From an uncultured Luteitalea sp. (GTDB taxonomy: Bacteria > Acidobacteriota > Vicinamibacteria > Vicinamibacterales > Vicinamibacteraceae), in contig CAKTDA010000004.1 in NCBI GenBank assembly GCA_934541105.1, positions 401,961-465,960 of the forward strand: a stretch of DNA of 64,000 nt. The letters are read 5' to 3'. The translations under genes were made by a program, and so were the position numbers. Each line of letters starts with the position of its first letter. The first letter of the stretch is position 1. Shown one piece after another: positions 1 to 8,809 of the stretch. The notes beneath the pieces were generated by a model. That model was not told where the DNA came from. It saw only the letters and a program-made list of their open reading frames with translations, and did not search any database.

Positions 1-773
1 GCAGCGAGGCGCGCGAACTCCTCGAGCTCGAGGGTCTCGGGACGCCGCTGTCCGTCGATGCCGGCGGCCTCCAGCCAGGCCCTGGCGTCGGTGCCCTCGC
101 CGCGGGCCAGCGACTGCAGCGAGGTCGAGAGCATCTTGCGCCGCTGCGTGAAGACGTGGCGGACGATCGCGTCGAAGCGTGCGCGATCGGCCAGTTCGAC
201 GCGATCCGGCCGGAACGCGAGATGCACGACCGCCGAGTGCACCTTCGGTGGCGGCCTGAACGCACCCGGTGGCAGCACGAAGAGGCGCACGACGTCGGCC
301 TGCTGCGCCATCGCGATCGCCAGCGGACCGTAGTCGCGGGTGTCGGGCGCGGCGACGAGGCGATCGGCGACCTCCTTCTGCAGCATCAGGGTCGCATCGC
401 GGATGCGGCCTTCGCGGGCGTGGAGGAGCAGCCGGCCGAGCACCGGCGTCGAGACGTTGTAGGGCAGGTTGGCGGCCACCCGGTAGGGCGCATCGCCCAC
501 GTGCCACGTGCCGGGCGGCACCTCCAGGAAATCGCCTTCGTGGACGTGCACGTTGGGGAGTGCGCGGTCCCGCAGGGCCGCCACGAGGTCGCGGTCGATC
601 TCGACGGCGTGCACGATTGCGCCACTCCGCGCGATCGGCTCGGTGAGTTGGCCGCGCCCGGGCCCGACCTCGAGGAACGTCTGGCCGGCCTGCGGCGCAA
701 TCGCGGCGATCAGCTTGTCGATCCAGGGTCGTTCGAGGAAGTGCTGGCCGAAACGCTTGCGTGCCTGGACCAC
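1..773 (-). CDS. rsmA: 16S rRNA dimethyladenosine transferase RsmA/KsgA (3' end cut by window)
   Basis: RsmA dimethylates the two adjacent adenosines of the 3'-terminal 16S rRNA hairpin using SAM, a late 30S quality-control step in the cytoplasm. Seen: the N-terminal RFGQHFL signature, the SAM loop EVGPGRG (about residues 35-41), an acidic VEID motif (57-60) and the family's NLPY target-base motif (102-105), followed by the C-terminal helical region. About 257 codons are visible and the stop lies beyond position 1. The start is the GTG at 773, because an in-frame TGA lies five codons upstream. It follows the kinase gene on the same strand by 43 nt and may be read through from it. Confidence 0.95.
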   Translation of the reverse strand, partial: MVQARKRFGQHFLERPWIDKLIAAIAPQAGQTFLEVGPGRGQLTEPIARSGAIVHAVEIDRDLVAALRDRALPNVHVHEGDFLEVPPGTWHVGDAPYRVAANLPYNVSTPVLGRLLLHAREGRIRDATLMLQKEVADRLVAAPDTRDYGPLAIAMAQQADVVRLFVLPPGAFRPPPKVHSAVVHLAFRPDRVELADRARFDAIVRHVFTQRRKMLSTSLQSLARGEGTDARAWLEAAGIDGQRRPETLELEEFARLA

Positions 774-816
774 GGCGAGACTGTATCAGGTCGCGTGGCG
801 CGCCGATGGCGCCGGG

Positions 817-3378
817 CTACTCGAGACGCATGCGGCGCATCATCGCGGCGAAGCGCGAATCGCCGCGGAGGGCATCGACCACCGGGTGCACCTTGAGGCT
901 CGTCATCCAGTAGGACCGCTGCTGGTAGGAGCGATCGAGCCACGCGAAGGCCTGGTCGGTGTCGCCGAGGTACGCGTGGATGGCGACGAAGTGGAAGGGA
1001 TCGACGTAGCGCGTGCGCGACAGTGCGTGCAGGCGTGCCAGGAGGGCGTCGGTACGCGGGCGATCGTTCATCAGCGCGTAGTTGCAGGCGGTGACGAACA
1101 GGTCCGGGACCGCGCCGCCCGTGAGGGCCGTGGCGCGCTGACCCGCGGCGAGCCCCGCCTGGTAGTCACCGCGAGCCGCGTGCGTGACCGACAGATAGAG
1201 GTGTGCGAGGTACGTGCGCGGATCCCGCGCGAGTGCTTCCTGCGCCTCGGCCACCGCGTCGTCGAACCGATGCTCCAGGTAGAGGTGCATGGCGCGAAGG
1301 GCGACGTAGTTCACGCGCGTCGGGTCCAGTTGGCGCGCACGCGCCGATTCGCGCGCGGCTTCGGTGAACCGGCCCATCCGGGCCAGGAACTCGGAGTAGG
1401 CCTGGCGCGTCGGCGCGACGTTTGGCGCGAGCGCGATGGCCCGTTCGTAGTGCGCTTCGGCGGCTGCCCAGTTCCAGTTGTAGTCGGCTTCGACGTCGGC
1501 GAGCGCCGAATGGGCGAGCGGCAGGTCCGGCGCGGTCTCCAGCGCACGCCGCGCCGCGCGTTCGGCCTTCGGATACGCCTCCTGCGGTGCGAGGATGTTG
1601 AGGGCGCCGGCCATCGCGTACGTCGTCGCCAGTGCCGCCTGGGCCCTCACGAAATCCGGCTCCAGCCGAATCGCCAGTTCGAACGCATCCCGCGCCGTGA
1701 AGATGTTCGATGCCTGACGGACGACCGAGGCAAGGGCCAGCGTGCCGCGAAGGTACGCGTCCTGCGCCGCCAGGCTGGGGAGGGCTGCGTCGGGACGCGC
1801 GGGGCCGTCGTCGCCTGTTCCGGGATCCAGATGCGCGGCCACCTGGTCCGGAATCGACGATGCGCCCTGGAGCACGGCCGCCGCCGCGCTCGTGGGTCGT
1901 CCGGTCCACAGGACCTCGCCCGTGCCGATGTCGATCAAGCGCAAGTGCGCCGCCACGGCCTCGCCGGTGCGTTCCAGCGTGCCCGTCAGCACGGCGTCCA
2001 CCTGCAGGTCGCGGCCCGCGCGGATCGGATCCCGGGCGTCATCGAGGAAGCCGAGCGTCGCATCGATCGGCCGGACGACGAGGCGGGGACTCTCACCAAG
2101 GCGCGCGGCAATCGCGTGCGCGAGCCCGACGCGCATCGGCGTGTCGGTGTCCTCGGAGGCACCGGCAAGGGGCAGCACCGCGAGCGTCCTGACGCGCTCG
2201 ATCGGGGCGCGGGCGTGCGGCAGGCGCGCGGCGTCGGTCGTCCCGGCATCCGCACGTTCTCGACCGGGCCATGCGGGCATGTTCCCGGCGCCCAATGCGC
2301 CGAGGGCCACCACGGCGGCGATGCCGGCGGCGGTCACGAGCAGCCGTCGTCGGCCGACGGCCACGGTCACGCGATCGCGCAGGCCCTCCGGCCGAGCGGC
2401 AACCGGTCGGCCGTCGAGGAACCGCGCGATGTCGTCGCCGAGTTCGCGAGCCGACAGATAGCGGCTTCCGGGCTCGGACCGCTGCGCCATCGCACTCACC
2501 GCCCGCAGTTCCGCCGGGAGCGGATGGCCGTCCACCGACAGCAGCCGGTCGAGGAGTACGCCGAGGCTGAAGACGTCACTCGCAGGTGTCAGCGTCCGCT
2601 TGCCCTCGAGCTGTTCGGGTGATGCGTAATCGGGCGTGAAGGCGCGGTACTCCGCCGTTGCCGGCTCGGTGTCGCCGCGGTCGTCGAGCATGCGCGCGAT
2701 ACCGAAGTCGAGCAGTTTCGGGACGCCGGTGGCGGTGACGAGGATGTTGGCCGGCTTGAGGTCGCTGTGCACCACCTGCTGCCCGTGCGCGTGCGCGACC
2801 GCGCGGCACACGGTGAGGAACAGCACGAGCCGCTGGCGCGTGGTCAGGGCCTCCCGCGCGCAGTACGTGTCGATGGGCAAGCCCTCGACGAGCTCCATCA
2901 CGAAGAAGGGTTCGCCCTCTTCCCCGACGCCGCCGTCGAGCAGGTGCGCGATGTGCGGATGCGTGAGCGACGCGAGGATCTGCCGCTCGCGGCGGAGCCG
3001 ATGGGCCATCATCGGCCCGGCAAACGCGCTGCGCACGATCTTCAGCGCGACCTGCCGTTCGAACTCCCCGTCGGCACGTTCCGCGAGGAACACGGCGCCC
3101 ATGCCGCCGTGGCCGATCAGGCCAACGACCCGGTAGGCGCCGAAGCGGCGACCGTTGTACTGGCTCCACGACCCGTCGGCACGTTGTTGCCCGTCGGGCG
3201 GGTCGTCGGGCACGGTCAGCCCCGTGCTCTCGTGGGCGGCGAGCAGCGAAGCGACCTCGGCGTGCAGGTCGGGATGCGTGCGCGACAGTTCCTCGAGCAG
3301 GCTCGTGCGGCGTGCCGCTTGTTGCTCGAGGATCTCCGTGAAGACGGCCTTCACGCGCTGCCACTGCTGCGGGTCCAT
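817..3378 (-). CDS. Membrane Ser/Thr protein kinase with C-terminal TPR region
   Basis: Predicted transmembrane kinase of 853 aa. Order of parts: a short N-terminal helical segment; a protein kinase domain (about 80-340) with glycine loop GHGGMG (89-94), invariant Lys113, catalytic loop HSDLKPAN (204-211) and DFG (224-226); one membrane helix (about 345-365); an extracytoplasmic region; then tetratricopeptide repeats (about 560-850) for protein contacts. The catalytic loop reads HSD rather than HRD, so it lacks the usual RD arginine. The start at 3378 (MDPQQW) fits the family; an upstream ATG at 3405 is possible, and neither has a clear ribosome site. It lies directly downstream of an ECF sigma gene, a pairing common in Acidobacteriota, which suggests that the two act together. 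The substrate is unknown. Confidence 0.9.
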   Translation of the reverse strand: MDPQQWQRVKAVFTEILEQQAARRTSLLEELSRTHPDLHAEVASLLAAHESTGLTVPDDPPDGQQRADGSWSQYNGRRFGAYRVVGLIGHGGMGAVFLAERADGEFERQVALKIVRSAFAGPMMAHRLRRERQILASLTHPHIAHLLDGGVGEEGEPFFVMELVEGLPIDTYCAREALTTRQRLVLFLTVCRAVAHAHGQQVVHSDLKPANILVTATGVPKLLDFGIARMLDDRGDTEPATAEYRAFTPDYASPEQLEGKRTLTPASDVFSLGVLLDRLLSVDGHPLPAELRAVSAMAQRSEPGSRYLSARELGDDIARFLDGRPVAARPEGLRDRVTVAVGRRRLLVTAAGIAAVVALGALGAGNMPAWPGRERADAGTTDAARLPHARAPIERVRTLAVLPLAGASEDTDTPMRVGLAHAIAARLGESPRLVVRPIDATLGFLDDARDPIRAGRDLQVDAVLTGTLERTGEAVAAHLRLIDIGTGEVLWTGRPTSAAAAVLQGASSIPDQVAAHLDPGTGDDGPARPDAALPSLAAQDAYLRGTLALASVVRQASNIFTARDAFELAIRLEPDFVRAQAALATTYAMAGALNILAPQEAYPKAERAARRALETAPDLPLAHSALADVEADYNWNWAAAEAHYERAIALAPNVAPTRQAYSEFLARMGRFTEAARESARARQLDPTRVNYVALRAMHLYLEHRFDDAVAEAQEALARDPRTYLAHLYLSVTHAARGDYQAGLAAGQRATALTGGAVPDLFVTACNYALMNDRPRTDALLARLHALSRTRYVDPFHFVAIHAYLGDTDQAFAWLDRSYQQRSYWMTSLKVHPVVDALRGDSRFAAMMRRMRLE

Positions 3379-3420
3379 TGCCGGTGTGTTACGGGCGGGA
3401 GCCATGGGCGACGGCGGAGA

Positions 3421-3996
3421 TCAGCCGGAACCCGCACCGCCGGCGAGTTCACGTTTCAGCCAGGCGCGGGCGACCGCCCACTCGCGCTTGATCGTGCGCG
3501 CGGACGCGTCGACGAGGGCGGCGGTCTCCTCGACCGTGAGTCCCCCGAAGAACCGGAGTTCGACGATGCGAGCCTGGCGCTCGTCGAGCGCGGCCAGGCG
3601 CGCGAGGGCCGCGTCGAGGGCGACGAGGTCCACGTCGGTCGCGGCGGCAGGGACGTCGATCTCGTCGATCGAAATCCGGACCTCGCCGCTGCCTCGCTTT
3701 GCCGCGTTGCGCTCGCGGGCGTGGTCCACGAGCACACGCCGCATCGCCCGCGCCGCAATGGCGACAAAGTGGGCGCGGTTCTGCCAGGGCACGTCCCGCG
3801 TGCCGGCAAGCCGGAGGAATGCCTCGTGAACGAGCGCCGTCGGCTGCAGGGTGTGCTGCGGGCGCTCGCGACGCAGCGCGGCCGCGGCCAGCCGTCGGAG
3901 CTCGTCGTACACGATGGGGAACATCTCCGCTGCCGCGGCACGGTCGCCGGCTGCGGTGCGTTCGACGAGTCCGGTGATGTCGCCTTGCCGGTTCAC
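3421..3996 (-). CDS. ECF-type RNA polymerase sigma factor
   Basis: 191 aa extracytoplasmic-function sigma factor that redirects RNA polymerase to its own promoters. The region-2 segment contains VYDELRRLA and LVHEAFLRL, typical of the subgroup often paired with Ser/Thr kinases in Acidobacteriota and Planctomycetes. Region 4 contains the helix-turn-helix with FFGGLTVEETAALVDAS. The start is GTG at 3996, with no strong ribosome site. The kinase gene follows after 42 nt, so a two-gene operon is likely. No anti-sigma factor is adjacent, so the kinase itself may be the control partner (inference). Confidence 0.92.
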   Translation of the reverse strand: MNRQGDITGLVERTAAGDRAAAAEMFPIVYDELRRLAAAALRRERPQHTLQPTALVHEAFLRLAGTRDVPWQNRAHFVAIAARAMRRVLVDHARERNAAKRGSGEVRISIDEIDVPAAATDVDLVALDAALARLAALDERQARIVELRFFGGLTVEETAALVDASARTIKREWAVARAWLKRELAGGAGSG

Positions 3997-4061
3997 GCCG
4001 CCCGTGCTCTTGCGCGTACTGCCATGGAGGGTTGCAGCTTACTGTGCGCGCACGACGAAGG

Positions 4062-4460
4062 CTAGTCGGCGCCGCCGTCCTGCGCGAACCAGAACTTGTC
4101 CTCGACTTCCTGGATCTCCTCCTCCGACATCCCGAAATAGTGCCCGACCTCGTGGATCAGTGTCTCGGCGACCATCGCGACGAGGTCGTCCTCGTTGACG
4201 GCGTCCTCTTCGTGCGGGCCCTGGTAGAGCACGATCTGGTCGGGCTCGCGGTTGCCGTCGCCCCAGGCGCGTTCGGTGATCGGGGTGCCGAGGTAGAGCC
4301 CGTAGAGCGTGTCGGGCGGCTCGATCTCCATCTCCTCGAGGAGGTCACCTGGCGGATGGTCCTCGACGATGATCGCGATGTTGCGCATCGCCTCGCGGAA
4401 GTGCTCCGGGATCAGCGTCAGCGCTTCCTCGATGAGTCCGGCAAACGCGTCCCGCGTCAC
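4062..4460 (-). CDS. Small zincin-type metallopeptidase (PF06262-like)
   Basis: 132 aa protein with the zinc-binding HEVGH motif (103-107) followed by YFGMSEEEI, the arrangement of the small bacterial metallopeptidase family often encoded with DNA repair or cell-division genes. Two His and a Glu of HExxH are intact; the third ligand is not certain. The GTG start at 4460 shares four bases (GTGA) with the nth stop, indicating translational coupling. A longer in-frame reading to 4604 only runs into nth sequence and was not used. The acidic composition suggests a cytosolic protein. Substrate unknown. Confidence 0.85.
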   Translation of the reverse strand: MTRDAFAGLIEEALTLIPEHFREAMRNIAIIVEDHPPGDLLEEMEIEPPDTLYGLYLGTPITERAWGDGNREPDQIVLYQGPHEEDAVNEDDLVAMVAETLIHEVGHYFGMSEEEIQEVEDKFWFAQDGGAD

Positions 4461-5239
4461 GATGTCCTGCCCTTTCGGCCGCGCGCGGCCTTCACAGCCT
4501 TCTTCACGCCGCGCCGCCGCACCGGGCCGGCGAGATCCAGCGGCGCGAGTCCTCCCGCCTTGAACGGGTAGCGGCAGATGTCGCGCACCTCGCACTCCGG
4601 ACACAGCGGCTTCGGCCTGCAGATGCGGCGTCCGTGCAGGATGAGTGCGTCGGACATGCGCGTCCAGTCGGCGGGTGGCAGGGCGGCGCAGAGGTCACGC
4701 TCGACGGCCTCTGGCGTGGTCTCGCGGGTGAGGCCGATGCGTTCGGCCACCCGCAGCACGTGGCGGTCCACGGGGAGGCCCGGCACGCCGAGCGCATGCC
4801 CGAGGACGACGTTGGCGGTCTTTCGGCCGACGCCCGGTAGCGTCGTCAGCGCGTCGATGTCGGCGGGCACGCGTCCGGCGTGATCCTGCACGAGCGTGCG
4901 CGACAGCGTCACGATGGCCTTGGACTTCACGCGGAAGAACCCGGTGGCGTGGATCAGCGGCTCGACGTCGGCGGGATCGGCGGCACCGAGCGCCGCGGCA
5001 TCGGGATACCTCTCGAACAGCGTCGGCGTGGTCTCGTTCACGCGCTTGTCGGTGGACTGCGCCGAGAGCACGGTTGCAATCAGCAACTCGAACGCGTTGC
5101 GGTGCGCGAGTTCCGTGTCGGGCTCGGGGTAGTGCCGCAGCAGGCGTTCGAGGACGGCCCGCGCATCGACGGGTGTGTCTCCGGGATCGGCGGCGGCGGA
5201 GTCCGGGCGGGTGCGAGAGGGAGCCGAACGGCGAGCCAC
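4457..5239 (-). CDS. nth: Endonuclease III (DNA glycosylase/AP lyase)
   Basis: 260 aa base-excision repair enzyme removing oxidised pyrimidines and nicking AP sites. Seen: helix-hairpin-helix LPGVGRKTA with catalytic Lys140, catalytic Asp158 in VDRHV, and a C-terminal iron-sulfur motif with Cys207, 213, 216 and 222. The first cysteine spacing is five residues; the classical pattern is six (C-X6-C-X2-C-X5-C). The start is taken as GTG 5239, because further upstream the frame crosses a hairpin and the receptor gene. The C-terminal tail after the cluster is Arg/Lys-rich. It is coupled to the metallopeptidase downstream. Confidence 0.93.
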   Translation of the reverse strand: MARRSAPSRTRPDSAAADPGDTPVDARAVLERLLRHYPEPDTELAHRNAFELLIATVLSAQSTDKRVNETTPTLFERYPDAAALGAADPADVEPLIHATGFFRVKSKAIVTLSRTLVQDHAGRVPADIDALTTLPGVGRKTANVVLGHALGVPGLPVDRHVLRVAERIGLTRETTPEAVERDLCAALPPADWTRMSDALILHGRRICRPKPLCPECEVRDICRYPFKAGGLAPLDLAGPVRRRGVKKAVKAARGRKGRTS

Positions 5240-5261
5240 CCGAGGATGGTAGCAGGGGGCA

Positions 5262-5293
5262 GGCAGGGCGCGTCCCGGGGAGCGCGCCCTGCC
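5262..5293 (-). terminator. Hairpin terminator after the Oar-like receptor gene
   Basis: A perfect 11-bp GC-rich stem (5262-5272 with 5283-5293) and a 10-nt loop lie just past the receptor stop and before nth. No U tract follows, so release may need Rho or the stem may only protect the 3' end. Confidence 0.6.
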
Positions 5294-5300
5294 GGCGGAA

Positions 5301-8300
5301 TCAGAAGTCGAAGCGGACGCCGAGCTGGAACTGGCGCGAGGGGTGCGCCGATCCAATCGTGCCGTACGAGCCGCTGTTGGCGTTGACGTTCGGGTTCGTG
5401 AGGTTCAGCGTGTTGAACACGTTGAACACGTCGAAAATCGGCGTCAGGTTGTAGCGGCCGCCGAACCGGAAGTTCTTGCGGAACGACAGGTCCATCTGCT
5501 TGAACCCGGGCCCCTGAATCACGCCGACGCCCGCCGACCCGCGCCGGTCCTCGGGCGGGTTGCCGAACGCGTCGGTGTTGAACCACCGGCGCTCGTCGGG
5601 GTTGTCGATCTGGATCTCGCCACCGAGGTACTCCGCTCGGCGCCCGCCGATCGACGAATTGCCCGACGGCGTGAGGTACTGTCCCGACTGGAAGCGGAAC
5701 TTGCTGCTCGCTTCCCAGCCGCCGGCGATGGCCTCGAGCACGCCGCCGCGGTCGCGCAGCCAGGGCACGCGATAGGTGAGCGTGTTCACCAACGCGTGGC
5801 GACGGTCGAACGAGGCCGGGCCCCAGTAGAAGTCGAGGTCATTGGCGCCGTCGACCGTGTCGTTTTCGCCGTTGCCGCTGGCGTTCGTGAGCGCGCGTCC
5901 GAGCGTGTACGAGACGGTGAACTGCAGGTCGCCGCGGCGCTTGGCGGCATACAACTGCATCGAGTGGTACTGCGAGCTCGCATCGCTCACGCGCATGCGG
6001 ATCGACGAGAAGCCCTTGTACGGCCGCAGGTAGTTCTCCGACACGCGCTGCGACGACGGCAGCGCGTTGTTGGCGCGCAGGTCGTCGAAGCTGACGCGGT
6101 TGATGTCGGGCTGCCGGATCAGCCGCCGTCCGGTGTTGCCCACGTAGCTGGCCTCGACGAAGTAGCCGCCGCCGAGTTCCTTCTGCACGCCCAGGCTGTA
6201 GTTGGTCTGGTAGGGCAGCTTGAGGTTCGGGTCGATCGCGTTGATCGTGCCCACCGCGCCGATCGCGCCCGCCGCGCCACTCGACGGGTTCTCGATGTTG
6301 AAGTTCTCGAAGGCCGTCACCTGGAGGACTGGCGGCAGGTTCAGCTGCGAGAACACGAGGTTGCCTTCGGGCTTGTCGTAGAACAGCCCGGCGCCGCCGC
6401 GGACGACCGTGGTGGGGGTCAGCGAGTACGAGAAGCTGAAGCGCGGCATGAAGAGGTGCTGCGCCTCGTACAGCCCGCGAGGGGCGCCAAACGGGATCCT
6501 GTCGTAATCGCCGCCGGTGAGCAGGTTCACGCGTCCCTGCTGGTCCTCGGGAACGCCGTCGCCGCCCATGATGAGGCCATTGAACCGGTTGCCCGTGCCG
6601 GGGACGAGGAGGCCGTTCGTGCGGAGCTGCACGGCCTGGCTGGGGTCGTACCGCGATGGATCGAAGTTCACGAGGTTGTTCTGCTGCGTGTACGTCGGGT
6701 CCGTGTACTCGTAGCGGATGCCGGCCTCGATGCTCAGGTTGTTGCGCACGCGCCAGGTGTCGGACACGAACGCCTGGTACGTCGTGAACCGGAAGAAGCC
6801 CACCGGATCCTCGGAGGCCTCCTGGTACGTGCGGAAGTTGCCGAGCAGCATGTCGGCCACCGAGTGTCCCGCGGTGTTCGGGTTGCCGCCGGTGTTGAAG
6901 TTGACCTGGCCGAAGTAGTTGCCGCGGCCGTTCTGGTCCTTGCGGTTGCGGGAGATCGCGACGCCGGTCCGCAGCGAGTGCCGACCACGGATCCACGTCA
7001 GCGTGTCCTGCACCGTGATGTCGGTGGTGGGCGAGAGCAGTGCGAAGTCAGGACCCCTGACGCTCGCGAAGCCGCCGACCTGCACGTTCGGGATGCCGCC
7101 GGCCACATAGCCCGGGATGTCGAACAGCTCCGGGTACGTGATGCCGTACGTGTCGCGCAGCCACAGGTCGCCGACGGGCTTGATGCGCTGGCCGTTCCAC
7201 GAGGCGCCGATCTTTGCCTCGTTGATCAGGTTCGTGCTCACGACGTACGTGTGCCCGACCTGATAGCTCGATCCGGGCCGCGACCGATCGGTCGGCACCG
7301 TCGGGAGCGCGGCGCCCGAGAACGTGCCGAACGGCTCGGTCAGGGTGTACTCGTCGTGGATGTACCGGCCGTAGACGCGCTGCTTTGCGGTGGCCTGCCA
7401 GTCGAGGCGGATGATGTCCTGCCGCGACTTGAACGGGTTGTACTCCTGGAACGTCGCGTTGTTGGCCGTCGGCGTGTCGCTCCACTCGACGGCCCTGCCC
7501 TGCATCGCGCGGTAGATGTTGCCGAAGGCGCGTCCGTTCGAGGTGATGCGATCCTGCGGGATCACGTTGCCCGGGAACGGATTGCCCGTCGTCGGGTCGC
7601 GCAGCACGCCATCGTCGGCCGTACCGACGATGCCGTCGGCGCCGCGGAGGCGGAGGGAGAAGTCGCCGTTCAGTTCGGCCGTCGTCGGCAGCGTCTGGCG
7701 GGACGGGTTGGTGTAGCGGTTGATCGTCTTGTACTGCTGGCCGCCGAAGAAGAACAGCTTGTTGCGGATGATCGGACCACCGAGCGCGCCTTCGAAGTTG
7801 CGGAACTCGAGGGGCGGCTTCGTGCGATCGCCGTTGGCGTCGCGCGGGGCGAAGTAGTTCGGCGCATCGAACTTCTCGTCGCGGATGTCGTAGCGGAGCG
7901 TGCCGCGGTAGCTGTTGGTGCCGCTGCGGGTCACGACGTTGACGGCCGCGCCGCTGTTGCGTCCGAGCTCGGCCGAGAAGTTGGAGGTCTGGATCTTCAC
8001 CTGCTCGATGAAGCTCAGGCTGACGTTGTTGACCTGGCTGCCGTTGGAGCCGGAGTCCTGGTTGGACGTGCCGTCGATGGTGAGGTTGTTCGTGTTGCCG
8101 CGGTTGCCGTTGATCGACTGTCCCGTGGTGCTGAGGCTCGTCGCGAGTGCCAGCGGGTCGAAATCGGTCGCGACGGCGCCAGGAATCAGCGAGGCGAGCT
8201 CGAGATAGTTGCGGCCGTTGAAGGCGAGGTCCTTGATCTGTTGCGAGTCGATCGTGCGGGCGACCTCGCCCGACGTGCGGTTGACCGTCTCGCCTGCGAC

Positions 8301-8690
8301 GGCCGTGACCTCGATCGACTCGGAGAGTTCGCCGACGCCCAGCGAGAAGTCGGCCGTCAGGCGGCCGTCGGCCGTGAGGTTCAGGCCGGTCTTCTGTTGC
8401 CGCCGGAACCCCTGCAGTTCGGCGGTCACGCTGTAGGTGCCGACCGGCAGGCTCGTCACCGTGAAGGCGCCGTTGTCGTCGGTCACGCGCGTGACGCTGA
8501 GGCCGGTGCCGTCGTTGGTGATGGTGATGGTGGCGCCAGGCAGCACACCGCCGGAGGTGTCGGCCACATGGCCGTCGATACGCCCCGTGATGGTCTGGCT
8601 CAACGCGGGAAGGGCAAGGCACAGCAGCAGTACGGCCTGCGTGGATACACGCAGGGCGAACCCGCTTCGCGACATCGCGTCGTGAAACAT
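5301..8690 (-). CDS. Oar-like TonB-dependent outer-membrane receptor with carboxypeptidase-regulatory domain
   Basis: 1129 aa outer-membrane protein. A signal peptide (about residues 1-30, ending at LPALSQ) is followed by a carboxypeptidase-regulatory-like beta-sandwich (GRIDGHVADTSGGVLPGATI), then a plug region (SNFSAELGRNSGAAVNVVTRSG) and a long beta-barrel ending in the aromatic FQLGVRFDF C-terminus expected for BAM-inserted proteins. Acidobacteriota carry many such receptors, thought to take up oligosaccharides or other large ligands by TonB energy. The second of two adjacent ATGs (8690) is preferred because GAGGAG lies 5 nt upstream. The downstream hairpin suggests an independent transcript. 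The ligand is unknown; the upstream oxidoreductase hints at carbohydrate use. Confidence 0.93.
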   Translation of the reverse strand: MFHDAMSRSGFALRVSTQAVLLLCLALPALSQTITGRIDGHVADTSGGVLPGATITITNDGTGLSVTRVTDDNGAFTVTSLPVGTYSVTAELQGFRRQQKTGLNLTADGRLTADFSLGVGELSESIEVTAVAGETVNRTSGEVARTIDSQQIKDLAFNGRNYLELASLIPGAVATDFDPLALATSLSTTGQSINGNRGNTNNLTIDGTSNQDSGSNGSQVNNVSLSFIEQVKIQTSNFSAELGRNSGAAVNVVTRSGTNSYRGTLRYDIRDEKFDAPNYFAPRDANGDRTKPPLEFRNFEGALGGPIIRNKLFFFGGQQYKTINRYTNPSRQTLPTTAELNGDFSLRLRGADGIVGTADDGVLRDPTTGNPFPGNVIPQDRITSNGRAFGNIYRAMQGRAVEWSDTPTANNATFQEYNPFKSRQDIIRLDWQATAKQRVYGRYIHDEYTLTEPFGTFSGAALPTVPTDRSRPGSSYQVGHTYVVSTNLINEAKIGASWNGQRIKPVGDLWLRDTYGITYPELFDIPGYVAGGIPNVQVGGFASVRGPDFALLSPTTDITVQDTLTWIRGRHSLRTGVAISRNRKDQNGRGNYFGQVNFNTGGNPNTAGHSVADMLLGNFRTYQEASEDPVGFFRFTTYQAFVSDTWRVRNNLSIEAGIRYEYTDPTYTQQNNLVNFDPSRYDPSQAVQLRTNGLLVPGTGNRFNGLIMGGDGVPEDQQGRVNLLTGGDYDRIPFGAPRGLYEAQHLFMPRFSFSYSLTPTTVVRGGAGLFYDKPEGNLVFSQLNLPPVLQVTAFENFNIENPSSGAAGAIGAVGTINAIDPNLKLPYQTNYSLGVQKELGGGYFVEASYVGNTGRRLIRQPDINRVSFDDLRANNALPSSQRVSENYLRPYKGFSSIRMRVSDASSQYHSMQLYAAKRRGDLQFTVSYTLGRALTNASGNGENDTVDGANDLDFYWGPASFDRRHALVNTLTYRVPWLRDRGGVLEAIAGGWEASSKFRFQSGQYLTPSGNSSIGGRRAEYLGGEIQIDNPDERRWFNTDAFGNPPEDRRGSAGVGVIQGPGFKQMDLSFRKNFRFGGRYNLTPIFDVFNVFNTLNLTNPNVNANSGSYGTIGSAHPSRQFQLGVRFDF

Positions 8691-8809
8691 CATCGCTCCT
8701 CTGAACAACGAGTGGTTTTACAAGTTGCGGGCTATGTTAAGCCCGTGCGACGGAAAGTCAACAGAGATTTTGCAGTAGCGACGGGCTTCAGACAGAAGGT
8801 GGCCTGACC

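Noticed and set aside
508..2622. A 704-codon plus-strand frame opposite the Ser/Thr kinase
   Set aside because: Arg/Gly-rich reading with no domain, while the minus strand has a full set of kinase motifs.
5343..8807. A 1154-codon open frame on the plus strand opposite the Oar-like receptor
   Set aside because: The translation is dominated by Val, Arg, Ala and Glu, has no recognisable motif, and mirrors the third-position GC bias of the receptor gene on the other strand. It is an antisense artefact.
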